The notes below the pieces were generated by a model. That model saw only the letters and a list, made by a program, of their open reading frames with translations. It did not search any database and was not told the DNA's origin. Made by a program: the position numbers and the translations under genes. Source: Chryseobacterium soldanellicola (GTDB lineage: Bacteria; Bacteroidota; Bacteroidia; Flavobacteriales; Weeksellaceae). From it: 64,000 nucleotides of DNA. The number at the start of each line of letters is the position of its first letter. Positions within the stretch are counted from its first letter, which is position 1. Shown one piece after another: positions 44,714-52,709 of the stretch. Location of the stretch: the NCBI RefSeq assembly GCF_900100115.1, contig NZ_FNKL01000001.1:930001-994000 (forward strand), written 5' to 3'.

Positions 44714-45676
44714 ATGAAAAAATTATTTTTAATTCTCTTCATTTCGATGGCAAATTTTCTCTTTGCAGGAAATGACCCATATATTAAAATTACTGTTTCA
44801 AAAGACGGAAGCGGAGATTTCACATCGATTCAGAAAGCGATCAATTCTATTAGAGATTTAGGTCCGGCAGAAGCATTGATTTTCATTAAATCCGGAACAT
44901 ATAAAGAAAAAGTGGTTATTCCCTCTTCAAAACATAAAATCACATTAGAAGGCGAAAATAAAGACAACACTATCATCACTAATAATGATTTTTCAGGAAA
45001 ACCGGATGCTTTTAATGAAAAAATGACAACTTTCAATTCCTACACTTTGCTGGTGATGGGTGATGATATTAAAATCAGCAACCTGACGATTCAAAACAGT
45101 TCTTGCAACGAAGGACAGGCGGTTTCTCTCCATGTGGAAGGTGACCGTTTTATCATCAAAAATTCAAATATTCTGGGTTGTCAGGACACCATTTATTCTG
45201 CGACCAATCACAGCAGACAATATTTCGAAAACTGCTATATCGAAGGAACGACTGATTTTATTTTCGGACAGGCAACGGTTGTATTTAAAAGTTGCACGAT
45301 TAAAAGTTTAGCCGATTCTTACATCACTGCAGCCGCAACAGAAGCCGACAGAAAATACGGTTTTGTCTTTTTTGATTGTAAATTAATTGCTAAAGAAGGC
45401 ATTACAAAAGTATATTTAGGAAGACCATGGAGACCTTATGCCAAAACTGTTTTCATCAACACAGAAATGGGGAAACACATCCTTCCCGAAGGCTGGAATC
45501 CCTGGAAAGGCGACAAAATGTTTTCTGATAAAGAAAAAACCGCTTATTACGCTGAGTTTGGAAGCAAAGGCGACGGTGGAGATACAAAAAATCGTGTAAG
45601 CTGGTCGCATCAATTGACAAAAAAAGATTTGAAAAATTATACATTAGAAAAGATATTCGAAAATTGGAAACCTTAA
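44714..45676 (+). CDS. Pectinesterase, CE8 family (second copy)
   Basis: 320 residues with a signal peptide (~1-18, LFLILFISMANFLFA). Marks: 'GSGDFTSIQKAIN', 'GQAVSL', 'GCQDTIYS' (Asp), 'TTDFIFGQA' (Asp) and 'YLGRPWRPYAKTVF' (Arg). Clearly a paralogue of the protein at 35170-36192 but diverged along its length, so the two may prefer different methylation patterns. Confidence 0.9.
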   Translation: MKKLFLILFISMANFLFAGNDPYIKITVSKDGSGDFTSIQKAINSIRDLGPAEALIFIKSGTYKEKVVIPSSKHKITLEGENKDNTIITNNDFSGKPDAFNEKMTTFNSYTLLVMGDDIKISNLTIQNSSCNEGQAVSLHVEGDRFIIKNSNILGCQDTIYSATNHSRQYFENCYIEGTTDFIFGQATVVFKSCTIKSLADSYITAAATEADRKYGFVFFDCKLIAKEGITKVYLGRPWRPYAKTVFINTEMGKHILPEGWNPWKGDKMFSDKEKTAYYAEFGSKGDGGDTKNRVSWSHQLTKKDLKNYTLEKIFENWKP

Positions 45677-45686
45677 AATATAATTG

Positions 45687-45796
45687 AGATGCTTCGACGG
45701 GCTCAGCATGACACTGTAAACATTATGCTAATTAAATGCATATTAAAATAAAACAGTTCGTATTAGCGATGTCATGCTGAGCCCGTCGAAGCATCT
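45687..45796. repeat. Perfect 27-base inverted repeat before the second CE12-like gene
   Basis: Arms at 45687-45713 (starting AGATGCTTCGACGGGCTCAG) and 45770-45796 are exact reverse complements, 56 bases apart. The inner flank GTATTAGCGATGTCA is shared with other copies. No open frame inside. Confidence 0.8.
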
Positions 45797-45827
45797 TAAG
45801 TTTAATTAAAAAATAAATTTACTTAAA

Positions 45828-46559
45828 ATGAAAAAGCTTACTGCACTATTTTTATTTTTGTCAATACTGACATTTGCACAAAAACCAACCTTATTTTTAA
45901 TCGGTGATTCAACGATGGCCAACAAAGAAAATCCGGATAAAAACCCTGAACACGGCTGGGGACAGGTTTTACCACAGTTTTTAACAGCAGGAATTGAAGT
46001 TCAGAATCATGCGATGAACGGCAGAAGTTCAAAAAGCTTCCGAACAGAAGGAAGATGGGATAAGGTGGAAAAACAGCTGAAAAAAGGTGATTTTGTGATC
46101 ATCCAGTTTGGTCATAATGACCAGAAATTGAAAGATTCTACCAAATTCACCAATCCTTATACGCAATACAGAGCCAACCTGGAAAGATATGTCAATGAAA
46201 CCAGAGCGAAAGGGGCCACGCCCATTCTGATGACTTCTATTGTAAGAAGAAATTTCAATGAAAACGGCGTTTTGATCGATACCCATAAAGAATACCCTTT
46301 AGTGGTAAGAATGGTGGCCAATGATCTGAAAGTTCCGTTTGTAGATATGCAATTGCTGACAGAGCAATTAGAAATTTCTTACGGCCCTGAAAATTCAAAA
46401 AAACTACATTTGCATTACAAAGAAGGCGAAGATCCTTATTATCCAAAAGGAAAAGATGACGACACTCATTTGTCAAAATTTGGAGCAGAGTCTGTTGCAA
46501 AATTGGCTTTGAAAGATTTGAAAAGTTTAAAAATAGGTTTGGAAAAATATATTAAATAG
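45828..46559 (+). CDS. Rhamnogalacturonan acetylesterase-like SGNH protein (CE12, copy 2)
   Basis: 243 residues with a signal peptide (~1-17, ending TFAQ). SGNH blocks: 'LIGDSTMANKE', 'NGRSSKSF', 'QFGHNDQK' and 'DDTHLSKFGA'. It lacks the lipobox of copy 1, so it is likely free in the periplasm or exported, while copy 1 is anchored. Confidence 0.87.
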   Translation: MKKLTALFLFLSILTFAQKPTLFLIGDSTMANKENPDKNPEHGWGQVLPQFLTAGIEVQNHAMNGRSSKSFRTEGRWDKVEKQLKKGDFVIIQFGHNDQKLKDSTKFTNPYTQYRANLERYVNETRAKGATPILMTSIVRRNFNENGVLIDTHKEYPLVVRMVANDLKVPFVDMQLLTEQLEISYGPENSKKLHLHYKEGEDPYYPKGKDDDTHLSKFGAESVAKLALKDLKSLKIGLEKYIK

Positions 46560-46584
46560 TTTTTTTATCTCAATAATTAAATAT

Positions 46585-46674
46585 CCAGTTTGTCATTCAG
46601 AGCGTAACGAAGTGTAGCGTGGAATCTCAACAGTAAAAAAACATATTTTAGATTCCTACGGAATGACAAATTGG
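46585..46674. repeat. Inverted repeat of the TGTCATTC family before kdgF
   Basis: Arms CCAGTTTGTCATTC (46585-46598) and GAATGACAAATTGG (46661-46674), one mismatch, with an inner pair GGAATCT (46621-46627) and AGATTCC (46650-46656). Confidence 0.7.
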
Positions 46675-46715
46675 ACGTAAAATTTTAATTAAATAATAAT
46701 TCAAAAACATACAAA

Positions 46716-47057
46716 ATGAAGTTTAAAAAAGAGCCATTTTTCGACGGTAATTCCGAGTGGGAAGATTTAGGAGGTGGCGTCTCACGTCAATTTGTTGGCT
46801 ATAACTCACAAATAATGATGGTGATTGTAAAATTTGAAAAAGATGCGATCGGAGCTTTGCATCAGCATTTTCATTCGCAGATCACCTATGTTGCTTCGGG
46901 AAAGTTTGAAGTGACGGTTGATGGTGAAGTTAAAGTTTTACAGCAAGGTGATGGATTTTTTGCGCAGCCGAATATTTTTCATGGCGTGAAATGTCTGGAA
47001 GCTGGACAATTGATTGATGCTTTTACTCCTTTTAGAGAGGATTTTCTTAAAGATTAA
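46716..47057 (+). CDS. kdgF: Pectin degradation cupin KdgF
   Basis: 113 residues, a single cupin. 'LGGGVSRQFVGYNSQIMMV' and 'ALHQHFHSQITYV' match KdgF; metal ligands are His49, His51, Gln55 and His89. KdgF turns 4,5-unsaturated galacturonate into its linear form DKI, the substrate of KduI, which is coded 17 kb away in the divergent operon. No signal peptide, so it works in the cytoplasm although it sits among genes for exported enzymes. Confidence 0.88.
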   Translation: MKFKKEPFFDGNSEWEDLGGGVSRQFVGYNSQIMMVIVKFEKDAIGALHQHFHSQITYVASGKFEVTVDGEVKVLQQGDGFFAQPNIFHGVKCLEAGQLIDAFTPFREDFLKD

Positions 47058-47072
47058 TTTAAAGCTTAGCAA

Positions 47073-47101
47073 ACCTCACAGGTTTTAAAAACCTATGAGG
47101 T
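47073..47101 (+). terminator. Hairpin after kdgF
   Basis: Arms ACCTCACAGGTTTT (47073-47086) and AAAACCTATGAGGT (47088-47101), one mismatch, around a one-base centre. Likely a terminator or an RNA-stabilising end; similar short stems are common between genes here. Confidence 0.55.
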
Positions 47102-47137
47102 ATAGAATTCAAAAAAACATTCACCAAATTATTAACT

Positions 47138-48040
47138 ATGAAAAAAATTACATTTCTGCTATTAATTTTCTTCATTCTTCAATTATCCGCTCAGGAAAAA
47201 ATAATGGTCTGGCCAAAAGGACAAATGCCTAATTCCAAAGGTTTGTCCTTAAAAACCGAAGAAAAAGACGGAAGAATCATACAGATAAAGGAAACCGAAC
47301 TCTTTGCTTTTTTACCTCCCAAAGAAGAAAGAAAACAGATGGCTGTCATCGTCATTCCAGGTGGTGGATATTACAAACTCACTTATGATTTAGGCGGTTA
47401 TCAGATTGCAAAATGGTTTAATACATTAGGAATTTCAGCTTTTGTTTTAAATTATCGATTGCCGACCTCTCCAGATTTAAAGCAAAAAGAGATCGCTCCG
47501 TTACAGGATATTCAGGCAGCCATAAAATATCTCAGAAAAAATGCGGAGCAGTACGGAATTTCGCCGGAACAGATTGGGGTTATTGGAACTTCTGCAGGTG
47601 GACATTTGGCGGCTTCAGTAAGCAATATTTCTACAGATTACACAGAATTAAAAGGAGATTGGACTTCAATTCCGACGGTTCCCAATTTTGCAATTCTTGT
47701 CTCTCCGGTGATTGATTTGGGAGAATTTGCGCATGTAGGAAGCAGAAACAGTTTGCTTGGTGAAAATGCCTCTCCGGAAAAAATTAAAGAATATTCAATG
47801 CAGAATCGGGTAACGGAAAAAACACCGCCCACGATTTTATTTCATGCTGAAAATGATAAAACAGTTCCCGTAATCAACAGTATCTTATACTATCAGGAAA
47901 TGGTAAAAAACAAAGTAAAAGGCGCCCTATTTATTTTCCCCGAAGGCGAACATAAAATCGGGATTACCAACAAATCTGAACTGACGGATAACTGGAAAAA
48001 ATTGTGCGCAGACTGGCTTAAAACCATTGGCAATAAGTAA
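47138..48040 (+). CDS. Secreted alpha/beta-hydrolase (acetyl esterase-like)
   Basis: 300 residues with a signal peptide (~1-18, ending LSAQ). 'VIPGGGYYKLTYDLGG' gives the oxyanion hole, 'IGTSAGGHLA' the nucleophile Ser, 'ENDKTVPV' the Asp and 'GEHKIG' the His. It resembles the xylan/pectin acetyl esterases that accompany glycan loci. The preferred ester is not readable. Confidence 0.8.
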   Translation: MKKITFLLLIFFILQLSAQEKIMVWPKGQMPNSKGLSLKTEEKDGRIIQIKETELFAFLPPKEERKQMAVIVIPGGGYYKLTYDLGGYQIAKWFNTLGISAFVLNYRLPTSPDLKQKEIAPLQDIQAAIKYLRKNAEQYGISPEQIGVIGTSAGGHLAASVSNISTDYTELKGDWTSIPTVPNFAILVSPVIDLGEFAHVGSRNSLLGENASPEKIKEYSMQNRVTEKTPPTILFHAENDKTVPVINSILYYQEMVKNKVKGALFIFPEGEHKIGITNKSELTDNWKKLCADWLKTIGNK

Positions 48041-48084
48041 TTTTAAAACTGACAAACCTTGAAGGTTTAATAAAATACTCTAAA

Positions 48085-50556
48085 ATGCTCAAAATCATTC
48101 AACATAAAATATTTTTGCTGACTTGCGGAATAATCCTTTCCGTTTTTGTTCAAGCACAAAATTTAAAATTGATTTATAACAAGCCCGCAGAAAACTGGAA
48201 CGAAGCCTTACCCATCGGAAACGGAAAATTGGGGGCTATGGTTTTTGGCGGAGCTTCGCAGGAGCATCTTCAGCTTAATGAAGAAACAATCTGGGCAGGA
48301 GAACCGGGAAATAATGTTCCTAAAAATACATTCGACAGCATCCAAAAAATCAGAAAACTGTTGAATGAGAATAAGTTTGAAGACGCTCAAAAACTCTCTA
48401 ATACAACGTATCCCAGACAAGCTCCAAAAGATTTGAATTACGGAATGCCTTACCAGACAATGGGCGATCTTTTCATAGATTTTAAAGGCCATGAAAATTT
48501 TAAAAACTATACCCGGACGTTAGACATTGAAAAAGCTGTAAGCGCGGTTTCTTACGAAGTAAATGGAGTAACTTTCAGGCGTGAGATTTTCGCTTCTTTT
48601 GTTGACAATGTCATTATCATTAAATTATCTTCAAGCAAAAAAGGAAGTCTGAATTTTTGTATCAATGCTTCTACTCCACATTTGAAGAAATCAATTTTTA
48701 CGGAGAAAAATCAATTGATGATTACCGGAACGAGTGGTTCGGTTGATAACAAAATCGGGAAAATCAATTTCAAAACGGTTGCTGTTCCTGTTTTAAAAGG
48801 CGGAAAATTAACCTCAACAAAAGATCAGCTTGAAATTTCCGGAGCGGATGAAGTGGTGATTTATCTTTCGATTGCTACAAATTTTAAAAAATATAATGAT
48901 ATTTCAGGAAATCAGGATGCAAGAGTTTCGGAATATTTACAATCAGCTTTAAACAAAAAATATGAGGCTGAATTAAAAGCACATATTGAAAAATATCAAC
49001 AATATTTCAAACGGGTAAGCCTTGATTTAGGAACAACAGAACAGGCAAGGAAAACAACCGACACCAGAATAAAAGAATTTGCCACTTCAAAAGATCCGGA
49101 TTTGGTAGCTTTGTATTTCCAGTTTGGGCGTTATCTTTTGATCTCATCTTCGCAGCCGGGAACGCAGCCAGCCAATCTTCAGGGAATCTGGAATGATCAG
49201 CTGAATCCGGCCTGGGACAGCAAATACACGGTCAACATCAACACAGAAATGAATTACTGGCCCGCTGAAAGCACAAATTTGAGTGAGATGCACGAGCCTT
49301 TATTTGACATGATCCAGGATTTATCGGTTACAGGACAGGAATCTGCCAAAGAAATGTACCACGCAAGAGGCTGGAATATGCATCACAATACCGATTTGTG
49401 GAGAATTACAGGAATTGTAGACGGTGGCTTCTACGGAATGTGGCCGATGGGTGGCGCGTGGCTTACACAACATCTCTGGAATCATTATTTATACACCGGA
49501 GATAAAGAATTTTTGAAAAAATATTATCCGGCCTTAAAAGGTTCTGCTTTATTTTATTTAGACGTTCTTCAAAAAGATCCTTCGAAAAAATATCTTGTGG
49601 TTTCGCCATCGATGTCACCGGAAAATACATATTTTAAAAGTGTCGGAATTACCGCAGGAACAACGATGGATAATCAATTGGTTTTTGATGTTTTTACTAA
49701 TTTCATTAATGCTTCGAAAGTTCTTAATGAAAATAAAAATCTTTCAGGTGAAGTAAAATCTGCTTTAAATAAACTTCCGCCCATGCAAATCGGACAACAC
49801 GCTCAATTGCAGGAATGGCTGAAAGACATGGACAAAACTGATGACAAACACAGGCATATTTCACATTTGTACGGGCTTTTTCCTTCAGGGCAAATCTCTC
49901 CTTTCAGAAATCCTGATTTAACGGAAGCTGCAAAAAATTCCATGATATTTCGCGGTGATAAATCTACAGGCTGGTCGATGGGCTGGAAAGTCAATTGGTG
50001 GGCAAGATTATTGGACGGAAACCGGGCTTTTAAACTAATTTCAGATCAATTAACGCCCGCTCCTATTGATAATAAAGGAGAATCCGGAGGAACATATCCG
50101 AATCTTCTGGATGCACATCCGCCCTTTCAAATCGACGGTAATTTTGGCTGTACATCGGGCATTGCAGAGATGCTGCTTCAAAGTTATGACGGCTTTATGT
50201 ATATTTTACCGGCGCTTCCTGATGCTTTACCCAATGGAAATATCAAAGGTCTAAAAGCAAGAGGCGGTTTTGAAATCGATATCGAATGGAGAAATTCTCA
50301 ATTGACAAAATTGACTATCAAATCTACTTTAGGAGGAAACTGCAGAATCAGAGTTGCGAAAAATATCAATCTGAAATCTAAAACTCAATTAAAAAATTCA
50401 ACAGGAGAAAATCCTAACGAATATTATCAGGTAAATGCTGTTAAGGCACCTTTAATTTCCGAAAAAGCTGAATTAAAAGGTTTTCCGATGCCTGAAACCC
50501 AGGTTTTTGACTTTAATACGAAAAAAAATGGAGTTTATATTTTTGAAACAAAATAA
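48085..50556 (+). CDS. Glycoside hydrolase family 95 (alpha-L-fucosidase/galactosidase type)
   Basis: 823 residues with a signal peptide (~1-25, ending VQAQN). N-terminal beta-sandwich begins 'KPAENWNEALPIGNGKLGAM', the family signature. The barrel has 'GTQPANLQGIWNDQLNPAWDSK' and 'TVNINTEMNYWPAE', which hold the catalytic Asn residues, and later 'DAHPPFQIDGNFGCTSGIAEM' with the Asp. GH95 inverts alpha-L-fucosyl or alpha-L-galactosyl linkages, both found on pectin side chains. Last gene of the rightward series. Confidence 0.9.
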   Translation: MLKIIQHKIFLLTCGIILSVFVQAQNLKLIYNKPAENWNEALPIGNGKLGAMVFGGASQEHLQLNEETIWAGEPGNNVPKNTFDSIQKIRKLLNENKFEDAQKLSNTTYPRQAPKDLNYGMPYQTMGDLFIDFKGHENFKNYTRTLDIEKAVSAVSYEVNGVTFRREIFASFVDNVIIIKLSSSKKGSLNFCINASTPHLKKSIFTEKNQLMITGTSGSVDNKIGKINFKTVAVPVLKGGKLTSTKDQLEISGADEVVIYLSIATNFKKYNDISGNQDARVSEYLQSALNKKYEAELKAHIEKYQQYFKRVSLDLGTTEQARKTTDTRIKEFATSKDPDLVALYFQFGRYLLISSSQPGTQPANLQGIWNDQLNPAWDSKYTVNINTEMNYWPAESTNLSEMHEPLFDMIQDLSVTGQESAKEMYHARGWNMHHNTDLWRITGIVDGGFYGMWPMGGAWLTQHLWNHYLYTGDKEFLKKYYPALKGSALFYLDVLQKDPSKKYLVVSPSMSPENTYFKSVGITAGTTMDNQLVFDVFTNFINASKVLNENKNLSGEVKSALNKLPPMQIGQHAQLQEWLKDMDKTDDKHRHISHLYGLFPSGQISPFRNPDLTEAAKNSMIFRGDKSTGWSMGWKVNWWARLLDGNRAFKLISDQLTPAPIDNKGESGGTYPNLLDAHPPFQIDGNFGCTSGIAEMLLQSYDGFMYILPALPDALPNGNIKGLKARGGFEIDIEWRNSQLTKLTIKSTLGGNCRIRVAKNINLKSKTQLKNSTGENPNEYYQVNAVKAPLISEKAELKGFPMPETQVFDFNTKKNGVYIFETK

Positions 50557-50566
50557 CCTTTCATAA

Positions 50567-50600
50567 AAAATCCTGACGTTTATTTACATCAGGATCTTTT
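50567..50600. terminator. Bidirectional terminator between GH95 and the PL10 gene
   Basis: ATCCTGA (50570-50576) and TCAGGAT (50589-50595) flanked by AAAAAA on one side and CTTTT on the other, between convergent genes. Confidence 0.75.
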
Positions 50601-50605
50601 GCTAA

Positions 50606-51625
50606 TTATTCAGATATTTTATTTTTCTGAAGCCATTTTGGATATTCAGTATCAATCAGCTTTTGTGCGTGATCGATATACCAGCTGTAGCCGTTTCTTC
50701 TTTCCTCGGAAACTTCATTATAATCGTATTTTACGCTTCCGTCGCGATCTCCGAAAAGAGGCTTGTTGGTATTAATATCGTAAAATCTAGCCCAAATCAC
50801 AGAGTTTTTATCTTCCGCTAAAATTCTTACGGTCTTTCCGTTTTGTTTTGCGGTTTTGTAGCTGTAGCCTTCGATCTTATTTGCTTTAAACCATTTTACG
50901 GCACTTTTAACTGAATTTTCAATTTCAGGAGTGACAGGCTGCATCATCAAAAACCTTACAATACCCACAGATTCCCCGGTTGCTAAAGAAATAGGTTCAA
51001 AAGCCCGGGCTTTGTCGGGTTGAAGGGTTATTTCATTGTACTGGTCTGCCCAGATCGACGGGTTTCCTTTTTGTAAAACCTGGGTTTTTAAGATGCATAA
51101 AATTCCTTTTTGAAGAGCAATTTTTGATTTTTCTTTTAATTTTGAATCAATTACATCAAAATTATTTTTACTTTCAGCAACATTATAAAAAACCGTCAAA
51201 GCGTTGATCATTGCATTGTCATTGTATGTCACCTGCTTTCTGTAAATTGCTGAATTGGGATAATACTGAGGAAAACCTCCGTTATCATACTGCATGGAAA
51301 GCAGATACAGAATTCCTCTTTCCGCTGATTTCAGATAATCGGGATTTTTTGTGGTCTTGTACGCCTTTATTAAATCATTGATTTCTCTTGAAGTCGCATT
51401 ATTATCGATCGTGGCGTGATCGTCTCCTGTAGCTTTTATCTTTTTTAAAAGATTGTTATCGATAGGCAAATTATAATTTACAACAGATTTATCGTCCAGT
51501 TGTTTTCCCCAACCTCCGTTCGGAAGCTGGTAAATTAATATTTTTTCTGCTAATGTATCTTTTACCTGCGCCGAAAATAGGGCAGTTACCAAAGAAAATA
51601 CAGCTGCTGAAAGTTTTAATTTCAT
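50606..51625 (-). CDS. Pectate lyase, PL10 family (PelA-like)
   Basis: 339 residues with a signal peptide (~1-19, ending LFSAQ). PL10 marks: 'YQLPNGGWGKQLD', 'DDHATIDNNATSREINDLIK', 'YDNGGFPQYYP', 'WADQYNEITLQPDKARAFEP' (catalytic Arg region) and 'RRNGYSWYIDHAQKLI'. An inverted (alpha/alpha) toroid lyase for polygalacturonate, unlike the beta-helix PL1 nearby. Monocistronic by position; it has its own operator at 51662, so it belongs to the same regulon. Confidence 0.9.
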   Translation of the reverse strand: MKLKLSAAVFSLVTALFSAQVKDTLAEKILIYQLPNGGWGKQLDDKSVVNYNLPIDNNLLKKIKATGDDHATIDNNATSREINDLIKAYKTTKNPDYLKSAERGILYLLSMQYDNGGFPQYYPNSAIYRKQVTYNDNAMINALTVFYNVAESKNNFDVIDSKLKEKSKIALQKGILCILKTQVLQKGNPSIWADQYNEITLQPDKARAFEPISLATGESVGIVRFLMMQPVTPEIENSVKSAVKWFKANKIEGYSYKTAKQNGKTVRILAEDKNSVIWARFYDINTNKPLFGDRDGSVKYDYNEVSEERRNGYSWYIDHAQKLIDTEYPKWLQKNKISE

Positions 51626-51661
51626 TATATATCAAGTTTTATCATTAAATACTGGCAAAAA

Positions 51662-51675
51662 TGCAACCGATTGCA
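51662..51675. promoter_or_regulatory. LacI-type operator before the PL10 gene
   Basis: TGCAACCGATTGCA: matches TGCAATCGATTGCA with one central change. It is 37 bases upstream of the PL10 start codon, over the expected promoter. Confidence 0.7.
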
Positions 51676-51714
51676 CAATTTCATCAAATGTAAAAATAAT
51701 TTTCGTTTAAATAT

Positions 51715-51744
51715 AAAAAATCCTCATCAATGATAAGGATTTAA
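51715..51744 (-). terminator. Terminator of the AraC/HD transcript
   Basis: AAATCCT (51718-51724) and AGGATTT (51736-51742) form a stem around CATCAATGATA, next to an A-run on the left that reads as a U-run in the leftward RNA. Confidence 0.6.
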
Positions 51745-51823
51745 CAATACTTTTAGAAAAAATATTGAGTGTCAAAATTAATGGAATTTTCGCAACAATT
51801 ATTTAAATAGATGCTTAATTAAA

Positions 51824-51926
51824 AGATGCTTCGACAGGCTCAGCATGACACCGCTACAAATAAACTGTTGTAGTGTAATTAGTCGGTTAGTATTAGAGAT
51901 GTCATGCTGAGCCTGTCGAAGCATCT
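51824..51926. repeat. Perfect 27-base inverted repeat between the PL10 and HD genes
   Basis: Arms 51824-51850 (starting AGATGCTTCGACAGGCTCAG) and 51900-51926 are exact reverse complements, 49 bases apart, and share the inner flank AGTATTAGAGATGTCA with the copy at 45687. Confidence 0.8.
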
Positions 51927-51991
51927 CAATTAAAAAACAACACTTAAAAATTTTATACTTAAAATTAAGCTTAATGATTAAAAATATTCAA

Positions 51992-52642
51992 TTACTCGCT
52001 CCACGGAGAATGCAAAATGCAGTCGCAGAAATTTTTTCTTTCAAAATTCGGGATCATGAACGCGCAAACATCGGCCTTAATATTCCCGAAAGTAGTATCT
52101 GTCTTATGCTTAAATCCTTCAAAGAAAGCCGGGATAATCCTGTTCTTAAAATCATCCCTCGGAAACGCCCTGATGATCTCGTTTCGGTTGTCTTCACTTA
52201 AATGCTCATAGCCCTCTCCCATTACATCCAGACCCACTCCGGAATACATTAGAGCCACTTCATTTTCTTTATGTTCTGCAACTCCGATTGTCGTGTGCAG
52301 GGCGATTGTATCCCAAACCAACTGTAATTTTTCTTTCGGAATTCCGTGGCTTTTAAGGAAGTCCCGGGCTGCATTGGCACCGTCAACTTCAAATCTTAAA
52401 TCCGCGCTGCTGTAATGCGGAACCAATCCCAAATCATGGAAAACCGAACTTACATACAATAACTCCTCATCATATTCAAGATTTTTTCTCTTCCCGTTTA
52501 ATGAAGAAAAAAGAAAAACTCTTAATGAATGATTGTAAATGAAATCCGTACCGTGCTCCAGCAACAATTCTGTGGCTTCGGTGGCAATTTTACTATCGGG
52601 AATGGTGATTCCGGCAACGTTTTTTAATCTCTGAACTGACAT
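51992..52642 (-). CDS. HD-domain phosphohydrolase-like protein
   Basis: About 216 residues from the ATG at 52642 (MSVQRLKN). An upstream ATG at 52720 would overlap the AraC gene and adds a hydrophobic stretch not expected here. 'NHSLRVFLFSSLNG' and 'VSSVFHDLGLVPHY' carry the HD metal ligands (His, His-Asp), and 'GVAEHKENEVALMYSGVG' follows, as in the cyanamide-hydratase-like branch of the superfamily. Substrate unknown; cytoplasmic. Confidence 0.75.
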   Translation of the reverse strand: MSVQRLKNVAGITIPDSKIATEATELLLEHGTDFIYNHSLRVFLFSSLNGKRKNLEYDEELLYVSSVFHDLGLVPHYSSADLRFEVDGANAARDFLKSHGIPKEKLQLVWDTIALHTTIGVAEHKENEVALMYSGVGLDVMGEGYEHLSEDNRNEIIRAFPRDDFKNRIIPAFFEGFKHKTDTTFGNIKADVCAFMIPNFERKNFCDCILHSPWSE

Positions 52643-52709
52643 GCTCTGTAATTTTATTGATACAAAAGTAAGCTCAATAAAAACGCAAAGGAATGTCAGA
52701 ATCTTCACA

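Larger units (their letters stand above)
51626..51991. other. Regulatory and repeat-bearing gap between the PL10 and HD-protein genes
   Basis: 366 bases without a gene. From left to right: the PL10 promoter region with a LacI-type operator, a terminator for the leftward AraC/HD transcript (51718-51742), and a complete 27-base inverted repeat (51824-51926). Confidence 0.6.
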
